This document shows, piece by piece, positions 1-6,495 of a DNA stretch of 12,226 nucleotides. The stretch's first letter is position 1; every line of letters starts with the position of its first letter. The position numbers and the translations under genes were made by a program. The notes beneath the pieces are model-generated. The model was not told where the DNA came from, searched no databases, and saw only the letters and a list, made by a program, of their open reading frames with translations. This DNA comes from Deltaproteobacteria bacterium UBA2957 (lineage in GTDB: Bacteria; Myxococcota_A; UBA796): NCBI GenBank assembly GCA_002348535.1, contig DEBL01000009.1:13167-25392 (forward strand), read 5' to 3'.

Positions 1-660
1 GAGCCGAACCCAAGCCAAGACGACAAGGACGGCGACGGACTCGGCGATGCGTGCGACAACTGCCCCGAGATGGGAAACCCCGAACAGTATGACTCGGACG
101 GCGATACCGTTGGTGACTCCTGCGACAACTGCATCGAAATCAGCAACCCAGACCAAGCCGATGACGACTTCGATGGCACCGGTGAGGCCTGTGACATTTG
201 TCCCGGTGTGGCAAACCAGAGCCAGATCGACACCGACCAAGACAACGTGGGTAATGAGTGCGACAACTGCCTGAACGACTTCAACCCGGACCAAACCGAT
301 TCGGATGGCGACGGCATCGGCGACGTCTGCGACGGCTGCCCTGAACTCAGTGACGCCGACCAATTCGACGAAGACGGCGATGGAATCGGTGATGTCTGCG
401 ATGTCTGCCGACTTGTTCCGAATGCAAATCAACAAGACCGCGACAATGATGGACACGGCGATATGTGCGACAACTGCCCTGCCGTCGCGAATGCGGACCA
501 AGCGGACAAAGACCAAAATGGCGTTGGCGATGTGTGCGATGGCGGACGCCAACTTCGGGGGGCCGGTTCCCGCTGTGCAGCTGTGGACCCCGCAGCGGGA
601 GGCGTTGCATTGCTCGCCCTCAGCCTTGCTGGATTGGTGCGGCGTCGCCGCTCCGCCTGA
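1..660 (+). CDS. Thrombospondin type 3 repeat protein with MYXO-CTERM-like tail (3' part)
   Basis: The reading frame is open from the first base, so the start and N-terminal domains lie outside the window; 219 residues are visible. Eight tandem units of exactly 23 residues carry the core D-x-D-x-D-G-x-G-D-x-C-D-x-C, the signature of thrombospondin type 3 calcium-binding repeats, in which Asp side chains bind calcium and the paired Cys form disulfides. The eighth unit breaks down after its first Cys. The tail then has a Gly/Ala linker, one Cys, a hydrophobic stretch (GGVALLALSLAGLV) and RRRRSA at the end. That matches the MYXO-CTERM sorting signal, in which the Cys is thought to be processed and lipid-anchored by a myxosortase, placing the protein on the outer surface. 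The repeats probably form a rigid calcium-dependent stalk, but the functional head is not visible. The downstream kinase starts 20 bases later on the same strand. The repeat assignment is secure; the sorting class is an inference from the tail. Confidence 0.88.
   Translation, partial: EPNPSQDDKDGDGLGDACDNCPEMGNPEQYDSDGDTVGDSCDNCIEISNPDQADDDFDGTGEACDICPGVANQSQIDTDQDNVGNECDNCLNDFNPDQTDSDGDGIGDVCDGCPELSDADQFDEDGDGIGDVCDVCRLVPNANQQDRDNDGHGDMCDNCPAVANADQADKDQNGVGDVCDGGRQLRGAGSRCAAVDPAAGGVALLALSLAGLVRRRRSA
22..573 (+). repeat. Eight tandem 69-bp coding repeats (thrombospondin type 3 units)
   Basis: Units begin at 22, 91, 160, 229, 298, 367, 436 and 505, a constant 69-base period with no insertions or deletions. 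Each encodes 23 residues: an acidic calcium-binding loop, a C-D-x-C pair, then an Asn/Pro/Asp-rich linker ending in Gln plus one residue. DNA identity between units is only moderate while the residue pattern is kept, so the array looks old and under protein-level selection rather than recently amplified. The last unit is degenerate after the codons for C-D-G. Confidence 0.9.
580..660 (+). other. MYXO-CTERM-like sorting signal coding region
   Basis: The last 26 codons give Cys-Ala-Ala-Val-Asp-Pro, a hydrophobic segment of about 14 residues and a terminal Arg cluster (RRRRSA). This tripartite layout of Cys, membrane span and basic end is characteristic of C-terminal sorting tags in Myxococcota. 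The usual Gly-Cys pair just before the span reads Arg-Cys here, so the match is good but not perfect. Confidence 0.65.
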
Positions 661-680
661 TCTTCGGTTACATACACCCG

Positions 681-1331
681 ATGCAAGAACTTCAAGACCT
701 ATTTATCGGCATCGCCGGGATGATCGGCGCGGGTAAATCCACCTTGGCCCGCAGCTTGGGCGAGCATCTCGACCTTCCCGTCTACTACGAACCGGTGCAA
801 GACAACGCCTACTTGGCGGATTTCTATCGGGACACCAAGCGCTACAGCTTCGCGACGCAGATCTACTTGCTCAACCGACGGTTTCAACAACATCAAGAAA
901 TCATCTGGCGTGGCGGTGGCGGCGTTCAAGACCGAACCATCTACGAGGACTCTGTATTCGCCAAAATGCTGGTCAAGCTCGATTTAATGGACCAGCGGGA
1001 CTACGACACCTACCTCTCGCTGTTTCGCCACATGTCCAACTTTATGTGTCGCCCGAGCGTCATCATTTACCTCGACGTCAAGCCTGAACGATCGATGGAG
1101 CGGATCGAAGAACGCTCGCGAGACGTCGAGAGCGGAATATCGCTCGAGTACCTCACTGCGCTTTACCAAGGCTACGAAGAGTTTGTCGCCGAAATATCGC
1201 GGACGATTCCGGTCATTCGAGTGGACTGGGACCGCTTCCGCACAGTGGACGACATCGCGTCTCGAATTCAAGAAGAGTACCTGCGGGGGAGTTTCCTGCG
1301 CGAAGTCGGCTGGGAACCAACCAAGGGGTAA
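681..1331 (+). CDS. Deoxynucleoside kinase (dNK / deoxyadenosine-deoxyguanosine kinase family)
   Basis: This 216-residue protein should phosphorylate deoxynucleosides at the 5' position using a nucleoside triphosphate, feeding the cytoplasmic dNTP salvage pathway. Visible motifs: P-loop GMIGAGKS at 13-20; YEPV at 36-39 followed by NAYLADFY, with the Glu expected to contact the sugar 5'-OH; DRTIYED at 84-90, the family DR-S/T motif carrying the catalytic and arginine sensor residues; and an Arg-rich lid segment, RIEERSRDVE, at 141-150. The length fits the family (about 200-230). The ATG at 681 was chosen because it sits shortly before the first beta strand and P-loop, and the frame upstream to 465 only overlaps the previous gene. 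No clear Shine-Dalgarno sequence precedes it, so it may be translated as the second gene of a message with the repeat protein. Base specificity (dA, dG, dC or dT) cannot be decided from sequence alone. Confidence 0.9.
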   Translation: MQELQDLFIGIAGMIGAGKSTLARSLGEHLDLPVYYEPVQDNAYLADFYRDTKRYSFATQIYLLNRRFQQHQEIIWRGGGGVQDRTIYEDSVFAKMLVKLDLMDQRDYDTYLSLFRHMSNFMCRPSVIIYLDVKPERSMERIEERSRDVESGISLEYLTALYQGYEEFVAEISRTIPVIRVDWDRFRTVDDIASRIQEEYLRGSFLREVGWEPTKG

Positions 1332-1350
1332 AGAAAAGCCGGTACGTCGT

Positions 1351-2352
1351 TCAGTCCCGCTCCGCCTTACGCTCTCGACCAAGAAGGTCTCGCAGCACCT
1401 CAGGAACAGGCTTTCCCTCGTACAGCATCCGATACATCTCCTCTGTGATTGGCATATCGACACCCGCAGACCGCCCGAGATTTCGAGCGCTCTGCGTAGT
1501 CATCACGCCTTCGGCGACTTGGCCAAGCTCATCGAGGATTTCATCGAGGCTCTTCCCGGCCCCCAATCCAAGGCCCACCCTCCGGTTTCGGCTCAGATCA
1601 CCGGTGCATGTAAGCACAAGGTCGCCCATCCCGGCCAAACCCGCGAGCGTCAGTGGGTTGGCGCCACGGTGAACGGCAAGGCGGCCGATCTCGGCCAAGC
1701 CGCGCGTGATCAAGGCTGCGCGTGCATTGAGTCCGGCACCGATACCATCGGCCACACCCGTCGCGATGGCGATGACATTTTTCAGCGCGCCGCCGAGTTC
1801 CGCTCCGACCACATCATCGGTGTGGTAGGCGCGGAAGGCACCGCCGTGAAACGCCTCAGCGACCACGTCGGCGGCGTTCGGGTCGAGGCTGGCCACGACG
1901 ACGGCAGTGGGCCGCCCTTCGGCGACCTCCCGGGCAAAGCTCGGTCCCGCTAAGGCGCAGATTCGGCCGTGCAATCCACTCGGGAGGACCGCCTCGAGAA
2001 CCTCCGCCATGGTCAGCAAGCTTCCGTTCTCGACACCCTTGCTGGCACAGCACACCACAGCGTGATGGGCGATGAGGGGACCGGCTGCGGTCATCACGTC
2101 GCGCACGGACTGGCTGGGCACTGCAACCACAACCACGTCTGCGCCATCGAGTACAGCAGCCATATCACCGGAGAACGTGAGACCATCCGGAAGCGAGATG
2201 CCCGGCAAGTAGCGCGCGTTCTCCCGGGTGCGTTGAATGGTGGCAGCGGCTCCATCGGTACGCGACCAGACCCAAACGTCGTCTCCCGAACGAGCCAACT
2301 GAATCGCGAGAGCTGTTCCCCATGAACCCGATCCCAAAACCGCGCAACGCAT
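1351..2352 (-). CDS. gpsA: NAD(P)-dependent glycerol-3-phosphate dehydrogenase
   Basis: This 333-residue cytoplasmic enzyme reduces dihydroxyacetone phosphate to sn-glycerol-3-phosphate, the backbone of phospholipids. It has the N-terminal Rossmann motif GSGSWG at 7-12, the ASKG segment at 103-106, AGPSFA at 135-140, the catalytic Lys191 in ALKNVIA, GMGD at 241-244, and the family signature TCTGDLSRNRRVG at 248-260. Length and motif order match bacterial GpsA. The ATG is preceded by GAGGAG with a 7-base spacer, a strong ribosome binding site. The gene follows the AAA+ ATPase by 36 bases on the same strand and is probably co-transcribed with it. It converges on the deoxynucleoside kinase with 19 bases between stop codons and no visible hairpin terminator. 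Confidence 0.97.
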   Translation of the reverse strand: MRCAVLGSGSWGTALAIQLARSGDDVWVWSRTDGAAATIQRTRENARYLPGISLPDGLTFSGDMAAVLDGADVVVVAVPSQSVRDVMTAAGPLIAHHAVVCCASKGVENGSLLTMAEVLEAVLPSGLHGRICALAGPSFAREVAEGRPTAVVVASLDPNAADVVAEAFHGGAFRAYHTDDVVGAELGGALKNVIAIATGVADGIGAGLNARAALITRGLAEIGRLAVHRGANPLTLAGLAGMGDLVLTCTGDLSRNRRVGLGLGAGKSLDEILDELGQVAEGVMTTQSARNLGRSAGVDMPITEEMYRMLYEGKPVPEVLRDLLGRERKAERD

Positions 2353-2359
2353 ATCGATG

Positions 2360-2365
2360 CTCCTC
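2360..2365 (-). promoter_or_regulatory. Ribosome binding site of gpsA
   Basis: The minus strand reads GAGGAG seven bases upstream of the gpsA ATG, close to the ideal complement of the 16S rRNA end. It is one of the two clear Shine-Dalgarno sequences in the window and supports the chosen start. Confidence 0.75.
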
Positions 2366-2388
2366 GAGTGGTCACGCCAAGTGCGCGC

Positions 2389-3879
2389 CTACTCCGCCTC
2401 TTCCCAATGTTCGAAGAAATCCACTCGATGCCGGTCGGTACTCGCTCGGCGGGCGCGCGGCCGCGCCCACTCCCGCAGTTGTTTGATGTGGTCGTCCATT
2501 GTCACTGCCAGCGGAACCGTGTCCCGCGCGGCCTCAATGAGATCCTCGAAGCTGAGGCTACGATCCTCCGAAAATGCCTGGAACAGACCCGAGACAACCA
2601 CTTGCTCGAGTTCCGCACCAGAGAAGCGTTCGGTCTCCTCGGCCACTTGGGTCAAGTCAAATGCGTGGGGATCCCGCTCCCGCTGCTTGAGGTGAATCTC
2701 CAGTATTTGCAGGCGCTCATGCACATCGGGCAAGTCGACAAAAAAGATTTCATCAAAGCGACCCTTTCGCATCAACTCGGGGGGCAGTGCGCGCACGTCG
2801 TTGGCCGTGGCCACCACAAACACGGGCGATTCCTTCTCCTGCATCCATGTCAGAAAGGTTCCGAAGGACTGACCGCCTCCTTGCTCTGCCATCGACATGA
2901 ACCCCTTCTCGAGTTCATCGATCCAGAGCACCACTGGGGCAAGGCGCTCGGCGATTCGGATGGTAGATCGGAGGCTTTCATCTTCGCTTCTGGCACCCGA
3001 AAATACTGCTGCAACGTCGAGACGAAGCAACGGCATGCGCCAAAGGTCCGCGACAGCCTTGGCCATAAGTGACTTTCCGCACCCTTGGACTCCAAGTAAA
3101 AATACGCCCTTGGGTCGCGGCAGCCCAAAGGTCCTTGCGTCATCGCTGAATCCGCGCCCGCGGCGGTCCAGCCAGTCCTTGAGACTGTCCATACCACCCA
3201 CGTCGAGAACACTGCCACCGCCTTCCCAGAACTCCAGATAACGACTGCGTCGGATGACTTGTCGTTTCTCTTCGACCAAGGCAGCCAAGTCGGCTTCTGA
3301 GAACCCGCCGCTCGACATCATGATTCGCGCAAGCAATCGCTTAATCTCACGTTCCGTCAACCCGAGGCATCCATCCACGAACTGCCAGAATCGGTCATTC
3401 GGAATTTCCACTTTCTGCGCCTTCAGCAGGGCAGCCAAAAGCTTGCCCACATCATCGCGCCCCGGTAGCGGGATGTCGATGACGGTGACCTCTTTTTCGA
3501 GTTCACTGGGCACCTGTGCATCGATACCGAGAACGAACACAGTCTGCTGTTTAGGGCCCACCGAAGTGGCGAGGTCCCGAAGTCGACGTCGAACTTCCGG
3601 TTGAGACCACCACGATGCGACATCGACCAAAACGAAGAACGCGGGGCCTTCAACGCGGCCCATCTCGGCGAGCGCCTCGTTGACCCCGTCGGTACCCGCT
3701 ACTGGGCCTTCAGGACCCGTCAGGCCCGTCGTCGCGCGCCACGAATAAATGGGTCGATCCTCATCTGCAGACAATCGAGTCAGCGCCCGCTCCACTCGCT
3801 GCTCTTCGTGAGAAACAAGTTGCAATACCGGGTAGCGGGCTCGCACCAGCGTGCGGATTCGATCCAAAACGTCGCGCAT
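2389..3879 (-). CDS. AAA+ ATPase, Ycf46-like
   Basis: This 496-residue protein has a single functional AAA+ module in its second half. Walker A is GVQGCGKS at 263-270, Walker B is VVLWIDELE at 316-324, sensor 1 is ATAN at 357-360, arginine-finger candidates lie in RKGRFDE at 371-377, and GAELE at 421-425 is the FtsH/Ycf46-like sensor 2 region. The GVQGCGKS form of the P-loop is typical of the Ycf46 family of cyanobacteria, plastids and assorted bacteria. The first 200 residues look like a degenerate ATPase fold without a P-loop, with a Walker B-like strand (FFVLVDVA, 81-88) and LPGRDD at 138-143, also usual for that family. No protease domain is present, so it is not FtsH. The client is unknown; links to carbon uptake or photosynthesis regulation have been suggested in cyanobacteria. 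The gene lies 36 bases upstream of gpsA and is divergent from the membrane protein gene. No strong Shine-Dalgarno sequence precedes the ATG. Confidence 0.88.
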   Translation of the reverse strand: MRDVLDRIRTLVRARYPVLQLVSHEEQRVERALTRLSADEDRPIYSWRATTGLTGPEGPVAGTDGVNEALAEMGRVEGPAFFVLVDVASWWSQPEVRRRLRDLATSVGPKQQTVFVLGIDAQVPSELEKEVTVIDIPLPGRDDVGKLLAALLKAQKVEIPNDRFWQFVDGCLGLTEREIKRLLARIMMSSGGFSEADLAALVEEKRQVIRRSRYLEFWEGGGSVLDVGGMDSLKDWLDRRGRGFSDDARTFGLPRPKGVFLLGVQGCGKSLMAKAVADLWRMPLLRLDVAAVFSGARSEDESLRSTIRIAERLAPVVLWIDELEKGFMSMAEQGGGQSFGTFLTWMQEKESPVFVVATANDVRALPPELMRKGRFDEIFFVDLPDVHERLQILEIHLKQRERDPHAFDLTQVAEETERFSGAELEQVVVSGLFQAFSEDRSLSFEDLIEAARDTVPLAVTMDDHIKQLREWARPRARRASTDRHRVDFFEHWEEAE

Positions 3880-3946
3880 AATGGAAGGCTATCACCGTTG
3901 GACGGCTAATGGGCTCATAGGGTCCGATCCGCTATCCTTCTGTGCG
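3880..3946. promoter_or_regulatory. Short divergent intergenic region (AAA+ ATPase / membrane protein)
   Basis: This 67-base gap separates the divergent starts at 3879 (minus) and 3947 (plus), so promoters for both genes are expected in or next to it. A TATCCT at 3933-3938 could be a plus-strand -10 box. It lies so close to the ATG that it would imply a leaderless or nearly leaderless message, and no good -35 is paired with it. No operator palindrome was seen. The assignment rests on gene orientation rather than on recognised boxes. Confidence 0.35.
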
Positions 3947-5605
3947 ATGCCGCTACGTTTCCAGACCCCAATTCTATTTGCACTCGGCTTGGCCTTTGCG
4001 GCGGTGTTTGCGGCGCCCGTTCTCGCCTCCATGTCGAGCCATGCCATCGGGGTTGCCTGCGGCCCTGCGGTCCAAGACCTCTGGAATCTATGGAGTTCCG
4101 GCGGTGCACCCGACAGCGGCGGCCTTGCATTTCCAGCCGCAGCCGCCAAGCCACCCCTTGCTGCGCCCTCGGCTTGGCTTGTGGCTCAACTCCTCGGAAC
4201 ATTGGGTTTCGATCCGATTACGAGTTGGAATCTTATGTTTTTACTGGGCTACGCCGGCTTAATCGCTGGATGCATCTCCCTCGGCCGGCGCATCAGTCCA
4301 AATTCACCTTTTGTCGCAAGGGTGGCGCTCTTGATCGCCGTCGTTGGGTGCACCGCGTGGTCACCCATGCTTCGCCATGCAGGCTCGGGCACCATACCCA
4401 TGATGCTGGTGCCCCTCGTGCTTTCCAGTCTTCACGCCTGGGTCCAACCGAATGCACCGATTCGACATGGCATCGCCGCCTCGGTGTTGTTTGCGTTTGC
4501 GTGTCTTGGCTCATGGACGGCCACTGTACTCGTGCTGGCGATGACACCCGCCTTCGCAGTGGTGATTGCTCAGGGCATTGAGGGCAAACAAGCCAATCGA
4601 AGAGCATTCGCGGCACTCTTGCCGGGCCTTGTGTTCGGTTCGGCTCACATCGCATTCACCCACGCCACCGTAGCACCAGCAAGCGTCGCCGCGGAAACAC
4701 TTGGACCCGCATGGATGACCCATGCAGAGGGTGCACTGCTGCTTCCCGCGACTGCGGCGGTCGCACTCCCTTCCATCGGAATCCTCTTGCTGTTCCTCGC
4801 GGGCGTCGCGAGTCGGCCGCAGTCAACCGTGGGGTGGTTGCTCACCGCAACATGGGGCATCCTCCTGGCTGCCGCTGACACAAGCCGTGTGCTTCCCGTG
4901 GTCTACATCAAGGAGAGTTTTCCCATTCTTCAACCTCTAAACGATTGGTGGCTGATTGCGCCCTTGGTTTCTGTTCCGATCGGAATCACAGCCATGCGAG
5001 GAGTCGAAGCGCTGCACCGCGCGCAACGCGACCGATTGGCCTTGGCGGTCTTGGCCATCGCACTGATCGACCAGACCCTACCCTCACTGGGGGTTTCTGG
5101 TTTGCAGCGGGTACGCATCGCTCCCCCCGACGCCATGATGGACGCGCTTCGAACGCTGCCATCCGGGGCGATTCTGCAACTCCCGGCTTCACACGAGGAT
5201 TGCGCCCAAACCGACAAGCTGCGTCTGTGGCAACCCATGATTGGCCGGTCGATGTCCACAGCATCGTGGGACCAACCTGATGGCGGGCAACCCTTCAGTT
5301 ACATCGCACGTCTCGGACAAACACTTGCCAACTCGCCCCCGAAGCGGGCCAGCTCCGAGGCGGCCTTAGACCCCGAGACCTTTCGGTGCGCGGTGGAAGA
5401 CCTCTTCACGCTTAAGGATCTTGGATTCAGCGTGGTCTCAGTCGACCGGTCGAGCGATGTTCATCCGGCGCTCATCGAAGGGCTGAGCATGGTCTTGGGC
5501 GCGCCGATTTTCGATGAACGTGAGACGGTCTTGTGGACCATCAATGCACCGGACAACAGCGGTCGAGGGGTGCCTTGCTCGCTGCCGTTCACACGCTCAA
5601 ACTAA
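3947..5605 (+). CDS. Polytopic membrane protein, GT-C glycosyltransferase-like
   Basis: This 552-residue protein has about ten or eleven hydrophobic spans, roughly at 8-29, 93-113, 123-139, 148-166, 174-210 (two), 222-240, 266-288, 296-310, 333-350 and 364-380. A C-terminal part of about 170 residues appears soluble. The plan of one span, an extracytoplasmic loop with Asp44 in QDLWNLW, many spans and then a soluble domain containing GAILQLP (407-413) resembles uncharacterised GT-C type membrane glycosyltransferases that use lipid-linked sugars. The activity is not shown by any unmistakable catalytic motif. The ATG at 3947 was chosen over in-frame ATGs at 3851 and 3881 because the first span follows a short basic N-terminus there, and because the earlier starts run into or abut the divergent ATPase gene. 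The 3' end overlaps the convergent ABC permease gene by 9 bases. A role in surface polysaccharide or glycolipid assembly is plausible but unproven. Confidence 0.72.
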   Translation: MPLRFQTPILFALGLAFAAVFAAPVLASMSSHAIGVACGPAVQDLWNLWSSGGAPDSGGLAFPAAAAKPPLAAPSAWLVAQLLGTLGFDPITSWNLMFLLGYAGLIAGCISLGRRISPNSPFVARVALLIAVVGCTAWSPMLRHAGSGTIPMMLVPLVLSSLHAWVQPNAPIRHGIAASVLFAFACLGSWTATVLVLAMTPAFAVVIAQGIEGKQANRRAFAALLPGLVFGSAHIAFTHATVAPASVAAETLGPAWMTHAEGALLLPATAAVALPSIGILLLFLAGVASRPQSTVGWLLTATWGILLAAADTSRVLPVVYIKESFPILQPLNDWWLIAPLVSVPIGITAMRGVEALHRAQRDRLALAVLAIALIDQTLPSLGVSGLQRVRIAPPDAMMDALRTLPSGAILQLPASHEDCAQTDKLRLWQPMIGRSMSTASWDQPDGGQPFSYIARLGQTLANSPPKRASSEAALDPETFRCAVEDLFTLKDLGFSVVSVDRSSDVHPALIEGLSMVLGAPIFDERETVLWTINAPDNSGRGVPCSLPFTRSN

Positions 5606-6457
5606 ATCGCTGAACCGGTCTTTGTGATGATGGAAGATTGAGTATCCAATCAGCAGACAAATCACCGATACGATGACGGTGAGAATGAGCGAATGCGGGT
5701 GAGGAAACCGGTGGTTGAGCATCAGTTCTTGCACCACACCAACCAAATGGGCCATCGGGTTCAACTGGAGGACCAGCTTGAATCGCTGCGGATAGACACT
5801 CGCTGGGTAAAAAATGGGCGTCATGAACATGCCGAGGAGCAGAACACTGCGGAGCCAATGGATGGTGTCTCGGAAGTACACATTCATGGTGGCAAAAATA
5901 AGGCCCAGTCCAAGTACAAGCATGGTCTGTACCGCAACAACCACGGGAACGAGCGCCAAGTGCCAGCTGAGCCCATGGCCGAGGGTTAGGGCAGCAATGC
6001 AAAGAACCCCGAGTCGGATGAACTGATTGAGGACGGCACTGGCAATCAAGTGTGCCGGCAAAATCACCGCCGGGAAATTCAGCTTCTGAATCAGGTGCGC
6101 ATGCGCTCGAATCGAAGTGGTCGCGCTGGTGAGCCCTTCGCTAAACGCCATCCATGTCACCATCCCGGCAAACAGAAACAGAGCATAGTTCGACCAACCG
6201 CCTGCAGGATGGAACTTGACTCCAATGAGCACGTGGAACACAAAGGTGTAGGTGACCAGCTCAAGAAGCGGGGTGATGACGGTCCAGAAAAACCCAATGG
6301 TGCTTCCCGTGTATCGATGCCGGAGGTCCTTCAGTACGAAGGTCCACATCAATCTTCGGTGCGTCCACAACTCACCAAGTCCTCCCGTGAACTGCTGCCC
6401 ACTCGGCACTCCAGTGCCGTACACGGTCTCGGTTTCATGGGTTTGGCTGGTCAGCAT
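5597..6457 (-). CDS. ABC-2 type polysaccharide/polyol-phosphate export permease (Wzm/TagG-like)
   Basis: This 286-residue inner-membrane permease would move an undecaprenyl-linked O-antigen, teichoic acid-like or capsular polymer across the membrane together with an ATPase. Family features are the amphipathic N-terminal segment and first span RYTGSTIGFFWTVITPLL (48-65), FPAVILPAHLI (128-138), YFRDTIHWLR (194-203), MTPIFYP (212-218), NPMAHLVGVVQELM (233-246) and the charged cytoplasmic end HKDRFSDLV. Six spans are expected and visible. Length is usual for the family. It starts 38 bases after the patatin gene on the same strand and is the last gene of that run. The partner nucleotide-binding subunit (Wzt/TagH) is not in the window. 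The ATG at 6457 has no convincing Shine-Dalgarno sequence, which suggests translational coupling or weak expression. Confidence 0.9.
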   Translation of the reverse strand: MLTSQTHETETVYGTGVPSGQQFTGGLGELWTHRRLMWTFVLKDLRHRYTGSTIGFFWTVITPLLELVTYTFVFHVLIGVKFHPAGGWSNYALFLFAGMVTWMAFSEGLTSATTSIRAHAHLIQKLNFPAVILPAHLIASAVLNQFIRLGVLCIAALTLGHGLSWHLALVPVVVAVQTMLVLGLGLIFATMNVYFRDTIHWLRSVLLLGMFMTPIFYPASVYPQRFKLVLQLNPMAHLVGVVQELMLNHRFPHPHSLILTVIVSVICLLIGYSIFHHHKDRFSDLV

Positions 6458-6495
6458 TGCCGTAGGTTATCCCGTCTACCGGACAGACCGAAACC

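Noticed and set aside
22..573. CRISPR array from evenly spaced repeats
   Set aside because: The 69-base period is contiguous with no unique spacers, units are diverged at DNA level, and the frame encodes classic thrombospondin type 3 repeats.
465..680. Longer N-terminus for the deoxynucleoside kinase
   Set aside because: This stretch overlaps the repeat protein in another frame and would add 72 residues not seen in the family before the P-loop strand.
1320..1360. Bidirectional terminator between dNK and gpsA
   Set aside because: No stable stem followed by a T-run could be found on either strand; only 19 bases lie between the stops.
1183..1953. Open plus-strand frame of 256 codons antisense to gpsA
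   Set aside because: It overlaps the dNK 3' end and lies opposite a fully recognisable GpsA; its translation has no family features and is a composition shadow.
2368..3072. Open plus-strand frame of 234 codons antisense to the AAA+ ATPase
   Set aside because: The opposite strand carries intact Walker A, Walker B and sensor motifs here; the antisense translation is His/Arg-rich and unlike any protein I recognise.
2389..3879. FtsH protease
   Set aside because: The AAA+ core resembles FtsH, but there are no membrane spans, no HExxH and no protease domain.
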